This document shows positions 1 through 9,209 of a DNA stretch of 62,357 nt, piece by piece; positions within the stretch are counted from its first letter, which is position 1, and each line of letters opens with the position of its first letter. Position numbers and translations under genes: made by a program. The stretch is from NCBI GenBank assembly GCA_022823865.1, contig JAJEHF010000127.1, positions 1-62,357 on the forward strand. The letters are read 5' to 3'. Under the pieces are notes generated by a model. The model searched no databases. It worked only from the letters and a program-made list of their open reading frames with translations, and was not told the origin of the DNA. This DNA comes from Bryobacterales bacterium. GTDB lineage: Bacteria > Acidobacteriota > Terriglobia > Bryobacterales > UBA6623.

Positions 1-111
1 GAGACCAAGCAAGAGCTGCAGGAGCGCATCGAACGCTATATCGACCGGCTGAACGAAGATCCGGTCATCTACAAGTGGACGTACAAGATGGACGAGATCT
101 CGGTAGCGTAG
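1..111 (+). CDS. IS630-family transposase, C-terminal fragment (runs off window)
   Basis: The frame is open from the first base to the TAG at 109-111 and gives 36 residues containing RIERYID, LNEDP and KWTYKMDEI. This matches the usual end of IS630/Tc1-type DDE transposases (about ...YI..NEDP..F.W.Y...). The catalytic part lies outside the window. About 33 bases of non-coding sequence follow and then merge directly into an ankyrin reading frame, with TA dinucleotides near 140-144. That fits an IS630-type element inserted at TA. The family is inferred from the tail only. Confidence 0.7.
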   Translation, partial: ETKQELQERIERYIDRLNEDPVIYKWTYKMDEISVA

Positions 112-114
112 CAG

Positions 115-765
115 TTGCCATGTTATTTCGGAATCGTCCTAGTAGTGGCCGAGCTCGTGGCCCGAGGGGCTGAGGTGAACGCCGAAATGCCGGATGGAGG
201 AACGGTTCTCATGCTGGCGTCGGGCCAGAACCGGAGGGAAGCGGTGGAGGCACTGTTGGAGAGCGGAGCCCGGCCGGATGCCCGCACGCCGGAGGGCCGA
301 ACCGCATTGATGATGGCGTGCTTCGAAGGCTTCTCGACAACGGCTCAGACCCTCTTGGATCATGGGGCAAGCCCTGACCTCGCGGATACGTCGGGGGGCA
401 CGGCGCTCATGTTTGCCGCGGCCGAGGGGCACGCGGAAACGATCGAGGTACTGCTGGCCGGCGGGGCTGATCCGAACCTTAGGCGGGCCGATGGTGTCGC
501 CCCGCTCATGTTGGCCTCATCCACAGGCACGCTTGGGGGCGTACGGCATCTCGTCGAAGCAGGCGCTGACCTCGCTGCCGCGGATTCGCGGGGCTTCACC
601 GCTTTGCTCATTGCCGCCTCCCGCGGGCAGACGCTCGTCGTCGAGTATCTTCTCGCGCGAGGCGCCGACCCGCACGCGCGGACAGCTGCCGGGGAGACCG
701 CGATCTCGCTTGCGGAGTCGAAAGGGTATCGCAGGACCGTGAGCCTGCTCTCGGACGGGCGCTGA
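115..765 (+). CDS. Ankyrin-repeat protein, 5' end removed by IS insertion
   Basis: About six tandem 33-residue ankyrin repeats are visible, with recurring TALM.A...G, LLE.GA.PD and GADPN signatures, and the last repeat ends close to the stop. The open frame begins with a TTG at 115, but its first ~10 codons (MPCYFGIVLV) come from the end of the IS630-like element. Ankyrin-like sequence starts at once with VAELVARGAEVNAE, that is, in the middle of a repeat. No signal peptide or independent start is present, so the original N-terminus is lost. Ankyrin repeats mediate protein-protein contacts; the partner is unknown. Whether the remnant is expressed from an IS-borne promoter cannot be told. Confidence 0.75.
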   Translation: MPCYFGIVLVVAELVARGAEVNAEMPDGGTVLMLASGQNRREAVEALLESGARPDARTPEGRTALMMACFEGFSTTAQTLLDHGASPDLADTSGGTALMFAAAEGHAETIEVLLAGGADPNLRRADGVAPLMLASSTGTLGGVRHLVEAGADLAAADSRGFTALLIAASRGQTLVVEYLLARGADPHARTAAGETAISLAESKGYRRTVSLLSDGR

Positions 766-795
766 GCGGCTGGCTGGGGTTCGCCGCCGGACCGC

Positions 796-2550
796 TCACA
801 ACGTTACCGAACGAACGATTCCGTTGCCCTCCTCGATATGGAGAAGGCGATCAGCGGGCAGCTCGCGGAATTGTTCACGCAGCCCGTTCGGCCAGCGGAC
901 GCTTAGCTCGTCGACCTTGGAGTTCGAGCCGAGGCCGAAATGCAGCCGTAGGTCGTTGACCGAGTAATAGCTGGACTGGCTCTGCACCTCCTGCACCTGC
1001 CGCCGCCCTCCGGCCTGCAGCTCAATCCGGGCACCGATCGCCGTCCGGTTTGACTCGACGCCGAACAGCTTGACCTTGAGCCAGTGATTGCCTGTGGAGA
1101 CATCCGCCCGGATCAGGGATGGCGGTTCATTCATGTTCATGACCACGACGTCCAAGTCTCCGTCGTTATCGAAGTCGCCGAAGGCGCAGCCTCTACTCGA
1201 GTGCGGCGTCGTCAGGCCGCTGCCGCACTGGTCGGTGACGTTAGCGAACGAGCCGTCTCGCATGTTGCGGAACAAGAACCTCGGCCCGCGATAGGGATAG
1301 CGGGGATTGAATCGTTCCACCCTCGGGAAGAGGTTCCCAACGGAATAGAACAGGTCCGGCCAGCTGTCGTTGTCGAAGTCCACCAGTCCCGTGCCCCACT
1401 GGATGTGCTGCGTCACGACATGCAGGCCCGCCGCTACCGACATGTCGGCGAAGGTCCCGTTGCCGAAATTCCTGTACAGCGCGGGCATCTCGTCCGCGAA
1501 CAGGGTCTTGACAATGTCAAGCTTTCCGTCCCCGTCATAGTCGCCGGTTGCCAGGCCCATTCCCGCCTGTTCCCGCCCATCCTCGCTATAGGCAACTCCG
1601 CACTCGACCGCGATGTCTGTGAACGTGCCGTCGCGGTTGTTTCGGTACAGGATGCTCGGAGTGGAATCGCAGGCCACATAGATATCCGGCCAGCCGTCCT
1701 CGTTGACATCCGTCACGAGCGCGGTCATGCCGTAGTACCCGTGCGGGTTGTGCATCCCGGCCTCCTCGCTCACGTCGGAGAACGTGCCGTCGCCATTGTT
1801 GCGATACAGGTAGTTCTTCGTGCCCGGCATCCCGCGCGGACCGCAGAAGACCGGAACACCCTTCCATTCGCAGTTGTTGCCTTGGCCCGGCAGCGGCACC
1901 CTCTCAAGGTCGATGTCCACGTAGTTCGAAACGAAAAGGTCTAGGTGCCCGTCACGGTCGTAATCGATAAAGGTCGCGCCCGCGTTCCAACGATCCGGGA
2001 AGCCGCTTAGCCCGGCCTCTTCGGTGACGTCGGAGAACGTGCCGTCGCCGTTGTTGCGGTACAGGACGTTCTGGCCCCAGTACGTGACGAAGAGATCGTC
2101 GTTGCCGTCGTTGTCAAAGTCCCCGATACAGACGCTGTTAGCCCAGCCGGTTCGGACCAGTCCGGCTTCTTCGGTGACGTCGGAGAACGTGCCGTCGCGG
2201 TTGTTCTTGTAGAGGCGGTTCGTCGGCGTCGCTCCCGCTGGTAGGCCGTCAAGCCGAGTTCCGTTCAAGACGAAGATGTCCAGCCATCCGTCACTGTCGT
2301 AGTCGTAGAACGCCACGCCGCAGCCATTTGCTTCGACTATGTAGCGCACCTGCTCGCTGCTGCCGTAGTAGACCGTATCCGTCAGGCCAGCGTCCTGGGC
2401 AACGTCTGTGAACTGCACGCCATACGGATTGTCCGGCACGGATTCCGAAGTTGCGCCGAGCAGGCCGCCGCCGGCGACGGACGCCCAACCTGCCGTGCCC
2501 GCGGCCGTGCCGAGCTTCAGCAGTCGCCGTCGGGACAGGATCACGATCAC
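796..2550 (-). CDS. CRTAC1 family protein (FG-GAP/VCBS propeller + ASPIC/UnbV), Tat-exported
   Basis: 584 aa. The N-terminus has a twin-arginine signal (SRRRLLKLG followed by an Ala/Gly-rich stretch), so folded export is expected. The body contains repeated FG-GAP/VCBS units of the form LYRNNGDGTFSDVTEEAGL with calcium-binding DYDxDGxxD loops (DYDSDGWLD, DFDNDGNDD, DYDRDGHLD, DYDGDGKLD, DFDNDGDLD), predicting a beta-propeller. The C-terminal ~90 residues are a typical ASPIC/UnbV domain (QEVQSQSSYYSVNDLRLHFGLG, then VRWPNG). The GTG start overlaps the stop of the upstream paralogue by 4 bases, so the two are translationally coupled. It is the last gene of the six-gene cluster. Function is unknown; the family is extracellular and putatively calcium- and ligand-binding. 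Confidence 0.9.
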   Translation of the reverse strand: MIVILSRRRLLKLGTAAGTAGWASVAGGGLLGATSESVPDNPYGVQFTDVAQDAGLTDTVYYGSSEQVRYIVEANGCGVAFYDYDSDGWLDIFVLNGTRLDGLPAGATPTNRLYKNNRDGTFSDVTEEAGLVRTGWANSVCIGDFDNDGNDDLFVTYWGQNVLYRNNGDGTFSDVTEEAGLSGFPDRWNAGATFIDYDRDGHLDLFVSNYVDIDLERVPLPGQGNNCEWKGVPVFCGPRGMPGTKNYLYRNNGDGTFSDVSEEAGMHNPHGYYGMTALVTDVNEDGWPDIYVACDSTPSILYRNNRDGTFTDIAVECGVAYSEDGREQAGMGLATGDYDGDGKLDIVKTLFADEMPALYRNFGNGTFADMSVAAGLHVVTQHIQWGTGLVDFDNDSWPDLFYSVGNLFPRVERFNPRYPYRGPRFLFRNMRDGSFANVTDQCGSGLTTPHSSRGCAFGDFDNDGDLDVVVMNMNEPPSLIRADVSTGNHWLKVKLFGVESNRTAIGARIELQAGGRRQVQEVQSQSSYYSVNDLRLHFGLGSNSKVDELSVRWPNGLREQFRELPADRLLHIEEGNGIVRSVTL

Positions 2551-4256
2551 TCCGCCGGGACGCTTGGCGAGCGCGACGTGATGCCCTCGCCTTCGGTGAT
2601 TTCCAAGAATTGGTTGGCAGACAGATCTGTGAGCGTGTCGCGGGATGAGTGCGATGGCCAGTCTATGACGACCGTCTGCACCTTGGCGCTGTCTCCCAGC
2701 CCGAAATGCAGCCTCAGGTCGTTGCTCGACAGGTAACTGGAACCCGACCGGACTTCTTGGACCAGAACCCTGGCATCCGCGCGCACCGTCACGCGAGCGC
2801 CGATCGCGCTACGGTTGGACTTGGTTCCGACCAGCCGCAGCGAAAGGAACCCGCCGGCAGGGATGGAGTCGTTGCGCAGGAGGCTCGGGCGTTCGTTCAT
2901 GTTGTTCACGAATATGTCCGCGTCGCCGTCGTTGTCATAGTCCCCGACGGCCACCCCGCGGCTTGAATGCCTGGTCAGCAAGGCCGACCCGGCCGGTGGC
3001 TGGACGGGCTCGAGGCCTTGTCCGCCGAGATTCCTGTACAGGAGCCGAGCCTGGCGATAGGGATTGTTGGGAACGAGCCCTTCCAGTTCCGGGTAGGTGT
3101 GTCCGTTTGCAACGAAGATATCGGGCCAAGAATCGCGGTCGAAATCAAGGGCTGCGACCCCCCAGCCCATATAGTCGGCGCTGATGCCCGCGCCCATGGA
3201 ATGCACCCTGTCCTCGAATGCCGCAGCCGCCGAGTTGAGGTAGATGTTCGAGGTCTCTTCGATGAAATTGGTCTTGACGATGTCGAGAAGGCCGTCGCCA
3301 TCGATATCCGCCGCTGCCGATCCCATGCCGGCCTGCACGTGGCCGTGCTCGTCGAGCGCCACTCCGGCGAAGACCCCCACATCCGCGAAGGAGCCGTTTC
3401 CGTCGTTCTCAAGCAGCATGCTGGGTTGCGAATCTACCGCGACGAACACATCCGGCCAGCCGTCGAGATTGTAGTCCAGCGGCGTAACTGACAGCGAGTA
3501 ACGTCCCTGGCCATCGGCTACGCCGGATGCCTGCGAGACTTCTTCAAACCGGCTGCCACCGAGGTTGCGGTACAACTGGTTGGTCTCTCCCGGCAAGCCT
3601 CGCGGGCCGCACAGCACAGCCTGCCCCTTCCAGCGGCAGGTAGACGCGCTGCCCTTCGATGGGACGCGGTCCTTGTCGAACACCAAGTAGTTCGCGACGA
3701 ACAGGTCGAGCAGGCCGTCAAGATCGTAGTCGAGGAACGCGCACCCGGTTGACCAGCGCATTTCCCCGCCAAGGCCTGATTCGTGGGTGACGTCTGTAAA
3801 CCGCCCTCGACGAGTGTTGCGGAATAGTCGGTTCTCGCCGAAGTACGTGACAAACAGGTCATTGAAGCCGTCGTTGTCAACGTCGCCGACACATACGCCC
3901 TGCCCCCATCCGACGCTTTGCAGTCCGGCCAGATCCGTGACGTCGGCAAAGGTGCCGTCTCCGTTGTTGCGGTATAGGCGGTTGCTGGGAGCCTCGCCGG
4001 GAGGGAAGCCCTCGAACGTCGTGGCAGATACAAAGAATGCGTCGAGTGATCCGTCGCGGTCGTAGTCTAGGAGGGCCAATCCGGATCCGATCGCCTCTAG
4101 GATGAAGTCCTTGCGGTCGTCTCGACCACTGTGGAAGACATCGTTCAGGCCGACGTCCGCCGCGACATCGACGAATGCGGCCTGCCCGGCTTCGGCGGGC
4201 GCAGCCCACGCCGAGGCCGCCAGGACGAGAGCGATGGTCACACGCGGCACGGGCAC
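2547..4256 (-). CDS. CRTAC1 family protein (FG-GAP/VCBS + ASPIC/UnbV), secreted
   Basis: Paralogue of the next gene downstream, with the same order: Sec-type signal peptide (VTIALVLAASAWAAPAEAG), FG-GAP units with DYDRDGSLD, DVDNDGFND, DYDLDGLLD, DIDGDGLLD and DYDNDGDAD calcium loops, then ASPIC/UnbV (QEVRSGSSYLSSNDLRLHFGLG). The frame is open to 4325, but that would add an Arg-rich tail overlapping the TPR gene. GTG at 4256 follows an AGGA box by 5 nt and lies 7 nt after the TPR gene's stop, so I prefer it; GTG at 4250 and 4241 are alternatives. The Tat/Sec difference between the two paralogues is notable. Two adjacent non-identical copies suggest an old tandem duplication. Confidence 0.9.
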   Translation of the reverse strand: MPVPRVTIALVLAASAWAAPAEAGQAAFVDVAADVGLNDVFHSGRDDRKDFILEAIGSGLALLDYDRDGSLDAFFVSATTFEGFPPGEAPSNRLYRNNGDGTFADVTDLAGLQSVGWGQGVCVGDVDNDGFNDLFVTYFGENRLFRNTRRGRFTDVTHESGLGGEMRWSTGCAFLDYDLDGLLDLFVANYLVFDKDRVPSKGSASTCRWKGQAVLCGPRGLPGETNQLYRNLGGSRFEEVSQASGVADGQGRYSLSVTPLDYNLDGWPDVFVAVDSQPSMLLENDGNGSFADVGVFAGVALDEHGHVQAGMGSAAADIDGDGLLDIVKTNFIEETSNIYLNSAAAAFEDRVHSMGAGISADYMGWGVAALDFDRDSWPDIFVANGHTYPELEGLVPNNPYRQARLLYRNLGGQGLEPVQPPAGSALLTRHSSRGVAVGDYDNDGDADIFVNNMNERPSLLRNDSIPAGGFLSLRLVGTKSNRSAIGARVTVRADARVLVQEVRSGSSYLSSNDLRLHFGLGDSAKVQTVVIDWPSHSSRDTLTDLSANQFLEITEGEGITSRSPSVPAE

Positions 4257-4263
4257 GGGAGTC

Positions 4264-6162
4264 CTAGCGCTCGCCGGGCGCAGATCCGGGCGCCTCCTTC
4301 TTTCGAAGCCGCTGGATCCTCGCATTGCGCGTTCGCCTTGCCTCGTCTTCGTTTCGCTTAAACAGCTGGAACTGCTGCTGCGCCAAGTCGTTCTGCCCGA
4401 GTTGACGGTACAGCCGCGCCAGCACGTAGCGCACGCGGTTCAGAGCAGGATCCAGCTCCGCCGCCAGCAGATACGCCTGCACGGCGTCCTCCCAGCGCTC
4501 GAGCAGCTCGTAAGCCCTGCCTAGGTCCGACCGAACGTCCGCGTCTTCAGGGTCGGCCGCAGCTGCGGCCGTCAAGTACGGCAAGGCCATTTCGCCCTCG
4601 CGCAATTGGACGTGGATTCTCCCCAGCCGCTTCTTGGCCGCTCCCGAATGCGGGTGAATCTCGAGCTCGTCCAAGCACGCTTGCCGCGCTTGGTCATACT
4701 GCGAGTTCCAGAGGTAATAGTCCGCGAGTTCGATGCGGGTCTGGGTGTCGAGCGGGCAGGCCTCGATTGCCGCGAGGAACTCAGCTTCAGCCTCGGCCTT
4801 TTCCTGTGCCGCGAAGTTCATCGCCCTGACCAGACGCGCCCGGCACGAGCTGGGGTGCTCGCGCACCAGCGAGTCAAAGTACTCAAGCGCGACTTGCCGG
4901 AACACCTCTGCCCTGAATGTCTGGACGGCCTGCAAGGGACTAGCCGAGAGAGACTGATCGTCGGCCACGAGAGCCGCTGACTTGTAGTCGTCGAGCCAGA
5001 CGTGAACGGTCATCTTCAGGTATTCGCGTAGCCATTCGTCTCCCGTGTCCCTTAGTCGCTCAAGCACCGCGAGGGCATCTTCGAAGCGCCCCTCGATGAC
5101 CGCTTGGGTGACTTGCGCCCAGTCGCCTGACGCAGGGCCTTCGAGACGCGCGAGCAGCGTTGCGTTGATCTCGCGACCCACCATTGGCATGGGGGGCAAG
5201 CGTTCAGGATCGACAGCAGGCAACGACCGCAGGATGCCCTCGAACTCCACCTTCGTCCCGATCTCGGCGACCTGCTCCTTTGGCAGCATGCTCTTGTCGA
5301 TCGGCATCTTGGGTACGGCAGGGAGCAGGCTCCAATAGCGTTCCAGCGCGAGCCTCGAAGGAACGTCCAGTCCCAAGATTGCGAGCATGCGGGCTAGGGG
5401 GAAGAATATGGACGCGTTGAACGGGTCCAGTTCCGCTGCTTCGAGATACTTGATCGCCGCTACTTGAAAGACCTGCTGGCTCTCGAACACGCGGGCGGCT
5501 GCGAGGTGAGTCTCCTTCGATTCCGGGTGCGACACCGCCTGCTCGTTCGCGATCCTCTCGGCAAGATCGAGGTAGGCCTGTCCGATGGAATACAGCACGT
5601 TAGGAGCTTCGTCCCCGGCCATCGGTAGCGCCTGCCCGAAAGCTTGGATGGCCTCTCCGTAGCGGAGATTGGCAGCGTACGCCTGCCCAAGGTGCAGTGC
5701 GGTCTCGAAGGTTTGCTGCAGCCCGTGCGCGGTCTCCAGATGCGGCAGGGCCTCTTCCGGGCGCTCGAGATTGAGGTACGAGACGCCCAAGTACAGGCGG
5801 CTGCCGATCATCGCCCTGTCGATCTCGATACCCGACTCGAAAGCCTCGATAGCGTTCAGGTAGTCGCCCTGGTAGTAGTAGACCAACCCCAGGTTGTGAT
5901 AAACCCTGGGAACTGCCGTCGGGTATCGACGCAGGATCGCGCGGTACTCCGATGCAGCATCGGCAAGCTCCCCCTGCTGTTCGAGATTCTTGGCTGCGCG
6001 GAAATGAGTCCCGATGAGTTCGTAGTCGGCCGGCGCGAGGCGAGCTTGCTGCGCGCCTGCCACCACCGTTGCAGCTAGCAAGGCAATCGTGAGGCGGCGG
6101 GATCCGGGTGATGGCCTTGCCGGCTTGGCGGGACTCAGCCGGAGGTCGAGTGCGCGGGCCAT
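4264..6162 (-). CDS. Secreted TPR-repeat protein
   Basis: 632 aa from ATG 6162. The open frame extends to 6411, but that portion only shadows the cytochrome gene. The N-terminus reads SRRLTIALLAATVVAGAQQ, a signal peptide. At least ten TPR-like helical pairs follow, with hallmarks such as YHNLGLVYYYQGDYLNAIEAFESGIEID, SRLYLGVSYLNLERPEEALPHLE and ADVRSDLGRAYELLERWEDAVQAYLLAAELDP-type patterns. A middle part (about residues 260-400) is less regular. The start codon lies 8 nt after the stop of the cytochrome gene. TPRs are scaffolds, so in this cluster it plausibly holds the cytochrome and CRTAC1 proteins together. That role is inference from context. Confidence 0.88.
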   Translation of the reverse strand: MARALDLRLSPAKPARPSPGSRRLTIALLAATVVAGAQQARLAPADYELIGTHFRAAKNLEQQGELADAASEYRAILRRYPTAVPRVYHNLGLVYYYQGDYLNAIEAFESGIEIDRAMIGSRLYLGVSYLNLERPEEALPHLETAHGLQQTFETALHLGQAYAANLRYGEAIQAFGQALPMAGDEAPNVLYSIGQAYLDLAERIANEQAVSHPESKETHLAAARVFESQQVFQVAAIKYLEAAELDPFNASIFFPLARMLAILGLDVPSRLALERYWSLLPAVPKMPIDKSMLPKEQVAEIGTKVEFEGILRSLPAVDPERLPPMPMVGREINATLLARLEGPASGDWAQVTQAVIEGRFEDALAVLERLRDTGDEWLREYLKMTVHVWLDDYKSAALVADDQSLSASPLQAVQTFRAEVFRQVALEYFDSLVREHPSSCRARLVRAMNFAAQEKAEAEAEFLAAIEACPLDTQTRIELADYYLWNSQYDQARQACLDELEIHPHSGAAKKRLGRIHVQLREGEMALPYLTAAAAADPEDADVRSDLGRAYELLERWEDAVQAYLLAAELDPALNRVRYVLARLYRQLGQNDLAQQQFQLFKRNEDEARRTRNARIQRLRKKEAPGSAPGER

Positions 6163-6170
6163 CGTGGCTG

Positions 6171-7343
6171 CTACCTCATGACTCGGATCCAGTGGTCGCT
6201 GAACAGGGAGTGCCGCATCACGCGTTCTGTCGGCATGTGGCAACTTGCGCAATTCGCCGATGCCACAGGGCAGACTGTGCCATTCTCGCGCACGGCCGTG
6301 TCGTGACACGAGAGGCACGACTCGTCGAAGGAGGCCGCCTCGTCTGCAACGTCGTGATGCGGGTCGTGGCACCTCGTGCATGCGAGCTCTCCGAATGTCT
6401 CGTTGAAACAACGGCTCAAGACGATGCGCTGGCTGGGGAAGCGGACGCTGTGCGGGGTCTGTTCCAGCAGGGCCAAAGCGTCAAAATCATTGTCCCGCGG
6501 CGGGTTTCCGTGGCATGCCCCGCACATTTGTGCCTGCTGGAATCCTGGCAGCGCGATGGGGTTGAAGATCGATCCGTCCACGGACTCACCATTCATCGCG
6601 GCTTCGACGTGCGTCCGGCCCGGGCCGTGGCAGCGCTCGCAGCGAATCCCCATTTCGTCCGCCGAGGGAGCCGGGGAGTGTCCGTCGTATCCGGTTGTGT
6701 GGCAGCCGAAGCATTCAACCACCTCCTCGGTGGTCAGTCCCCGCCCGAGGCCCTCGACGGCATTCTGCGGGTCGTACTTCGACGCCCCGGTGGTGAAGTC
6801 TATCGCACCGAGACTCTCATACCAGGTCAACCGGCTCTCCACCCAGCCGCCGGCGTTGGTGCGGCCAATGGGCGTGATCCCCTTCGTTCCGCTGCCGAAG
6901 GCCCACTCGAGCACGGCCCCGCTCGATTCCTCGGCATCGGCCGCTTCGAGCCGGATCGCGCCCTGAGAGTTGTCGGAGAGTGTCAGCGTAAAGCCCGAAA
7001 CGCGGTCAAATCGACTGAACGGCAGGGAGCTCGCAAGTTCCGGCACCAAGCCAGCCCGCCGCAGGGAGCGAGCGTGGTTGCTCAGGCTCTGGCTGGAATA
7101 GATGTCCTGATGGCAAGCCTTGCAGGTCTGAGAACCGCTGTACTCGGACTCGTGTTGCCAGAATCGCACCGGATCGCTCAGCTGCATTGTCTGCCCGGCT
7201 CCGCAGGCTGCGACAAGCCCGGACAACAACGTGCCCCGGAAGGCCAGCCGAACGCATCTGAATCGGACTGCTGCCAGCGCCCTTGGCGCGCGCGCACGCA
7301 GCTCCAGCCGCTCCCGTTCCGACGACCTGCCATGTGCAGCCAC
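6171..7343 (-). CDS. Seven-heme c-type cytochrome (cytochrome c554-like), exported
   Basis: Seven CxxCH motifs are visible: CKACH, CFGCH, CERCH, CGACH, CTRCH, CLSCH and CASCH. Spacing and scattered extra histidines resemble the multiheme cytochrome c554/NapC-NirT-like superfamily, and all hemes are in the exported part. Near the N-terminus, RGTLLSGLVAACGAGQ looks like a short signal with a possible lipobox (VAAC), so it may be a lipoprotein. I chose GTG 7343, 16 nt after the DUF1501-like gene's stop; the frame is open to 7415 but would overlap that gene. It presumably moves electrons in the periplasm or at the surface. The donor and acceptor are unknown; the neighbouring heme-bearing DUF1592-like protein is a candidate partner. 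Confidence 0.88.
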   Translation of the reverse strand: MAAHGRSSERERLELRARAPRALAAVRFRCVRLAFRGTLLSGLVAACGAGQTMQLSDPVRFWQHESEYSGSQTCKACHQDIYSSQSLSNHARSLRRAGLVPELASSLPFSRFDRVSGFTLTLSDNSQGAIRLEAADAEESSGAVLEWAFGSGTKGITPIGRTNAGGWVESRLTWYESLGAIDFTTGASKYDPQNAVEGLGRGLTTEEVVECFGCHTTGYDGHSPAPSADEMGIRCERCHGPGRTHVEAAMNGESVDGSIFNPIALPGFQQAQMCGACHGNPPRDNDFDALALLEQTPHSVRFPSQRIVLSRCFNETFGELACTRCHDPHHDVADEAASFDESCLSCHDTAVRENGTVCPVASANCASCHMPTERVMRHSLFSDHWIRVMR

Positions 7344-7359
7344 GCAGCGAGCCGGCCCC

Positions 7360-9024
7360 CTACACGCCGTTCGCGAGCATAAAGGGCAAGTGGGGCGATT
7401 CGTTCCTGCCGGCACCCTTTGGGTCCACTCCGGCCAGCTTGAGCGCCGTGGAGTAGATATGGCCGTGATTCGGCATGATGAACCCGTTCGACGGCTCGCT
7501 ATAACCGTTCCGGAAATGCCCGTCGCGGTCGTAGCGCGGATCCAGATCCCCGGTCAGCGGGTGGATGGGGATCGGCTGGAACGTCTTCTGCCCGACCCAT
7601 CCGAACTGTGTGCCATGGCGGACGCGCGGGCCGAGGAACGCGCAAGAATTGACCGGGTTGTGGGCGCTAATGTCTTGGGAGAGGATCTGTGTTCTCTTCT
7701 CGGCCTCGTCCAAGTCTGAATTCGCGAGGATACTCTTGATGCTGCCTCCCACGGTCCTTCCGAACTCGCTGGCCAGCACGATGGTCGTGAAGTCGTAATA
7801 GGACTTCCCCGTGTTTCTGTACTCGGTCTCCTTGAGTTTTCGCACGAACGTCTTGAGCGGAGTCCAGAGCTCGTTGCGCATCATTTCCCGTTGGTCGAAC
7901 GGGTAGCCGGAGAGGATCCTCTCGCGGGACCAGTGATGGTCGAATCCTCGGACCAGGCGGTTCTCGAGCCACCCTGCGCAGCTCAGGCCCTTGGTCATCA
8001 TCTCGAACATCATCATGGCCTGCACGTTGATGTTGGGAGTGTACTTGCTGCGCGGCAGGGTCTGGTTGATGAGTTCGAAGTGGATTTCCTCGTCGCTGGG
8101 GTCGACTCGGAATTCCTCTCGCAGTCCCGGGTCGAGGAACATTGACCGCGTGTCGATGCTTCGGTCGCCGCTCTCGCTGAGCCGCTTGTAGATGTCCAAG
8201 GCCGACGCGAAGCTCTGGAGTTCCGGGCTGTTCTGATCGGCGAGCAGGGCACTGCGAGACTGCTCTAGGAAACTCTGGACGGAGTGGTTGCGCTCGTCAG
8301 TGCGCATCGAGACCGCCTGTTGGATCATTCGCCGGGTGAACTTCGGTGTCTGCGGGTAGATCATGTGCGCCCAAGGGGGCCCGAGCGCATGGTAAATCCC
8401 CGTGCCCTCCGGATAGGCTGCGATGTCGAGCTCGCCGTCGGACAGCCACCTGTGCCAGTTCAGGTTGGGCAGCAGGTACGGTCGGCCCGCCTCTTCGCAG
8501 AAGGCCTGTAGGACAGTTCGCTCGTCCGGTTCCCGCCTAGCCTTCATATCCACGGCGTACTGGCCGTAGTGGGCCTTGAAACGGTCCCGGGTGTGCCCGC
8601 TTCCCGTCAGGGCGCTGGAGAGGACCGCCATCTCCCCGAACAGCTCCCGGCCGTCTTCCGCCAGCGGGCCGTGAAAGATCTCGCCGTAACGGCGGAACTG
8701 CTCGGCAGACAGATCCTTGGTGCGGTAAATGTGTTCCGAAAGCACGCCCCAATCATCTGGATTCCTGGGAAGGTCTGAGAAGTTGGCATCGTTACGGGCA
8801 GGAACGACCGGGCCGAACATGTCATAGCTCATCCAGGCCCCTTCCATGAACCAGTAGACGAGGAAGCGAGGCTGCGAAGCCTCTTTGGCATGATCCTCGA
8901 CCGCACCTGCCAACGCGGGGCTGACAGAGTCGAGGCCCCCGCTCAGCCAGTAGCTGAGGAAGTCGGTGGCTGCGAGGGCACCGGCCGCGCGGGCGCCTCT
9001 GGACAGGAACTTCCTCCGATTCAT
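7360..9024 (-). CDS. Tat-exported DUF1501-like protein (alkaline-phosphatase-fold)
   Basis: 554 aa starting at ATG 9024 (MNRRKFLSRGARAAGALAATDFLSYWLSGG), a clear twin-arginine signal, with GGA 6 nt upstream. The frame is open 18 nt further to 9042. Motifs include the early VYWFMEGAWMSYDMFGP and, late, VLASEFGRTVGGS, resembling the (M)SEFGRT box of DUF1501 proteins, then PNHGHIYSTALKLAGVD near the end. DUF1501/DUF1552 genes typically sit beside DUF1592/DUF1588-type cytochrome genes in Acidobacteriota and Planctomycetota, as here (9210-12380). The biochemical role of the pair is not established. Metal-dependent hydrolase activity is possible but I do not see the full sulfatase active site. Confidence 0.75.
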   Translation of the reverse strand: MNRRKFLSRGARAAGALAATDFLSYWLSGGLDSVSPALAGAVEDHAKEASQPRFLVYWFMEGAWMSYDMFGPVVPARNDANFSDLPRNPDDWGVLSEHIYRTKDLSAEQFRRYGEIFHGPLAEDGRELFGEMAVLSSALTGSGHTRDRFKAHYGQYAVDMKARREPDERTVLQAFCEEAGRPYLLPNLNWHRWLSDGELDIAAYPEGTGIYHALGPPWAHMIYPQTPKFTRRMIQQAVSMRTDERNHSVQSFLEQSRSALLADQNSPELQSFASALDIYKRLSESGDRSIDTRSMFLDPGLREEFRVDPSDEEIHFELINQTLPRSKYTPNINVQAMMMFEMMTKGLSCAGWLENRLVRGFDHHWSRERILSGYPFDQREMMRNELWTPLKTFVRKLKETEYRNTGKSYYDFTTIVLASEFGRTVGGSIKSILANSDLDEAEKRTQILSQDISAHNPVNSCAFLGPRVRHGTQFGWVGQKTFQPIPIHPLTGDLDPRYDRDGHFRNGYSEPSNGFIMPNHGHIYSTALKLAGVDPKGAGRNESPHLPFMLANGV

Positions 9025-9209
9025 TGCTTGTCCAAACCTCAACCCCGCAGGGCGTCGGTTCGATTATAGGCTGGGTGCCCCGCGCGCTCAAGCACATCCG
9101 GGAGGATTGGCGGCATGCACGGGCAGTCGACGGATGCCTGATGCCGTTCTGATCGTTCCAGCTTGGATGCGCAGCCGATCGCGGGAGGCGACGGCCGCCA
9201 GCGACGGGG

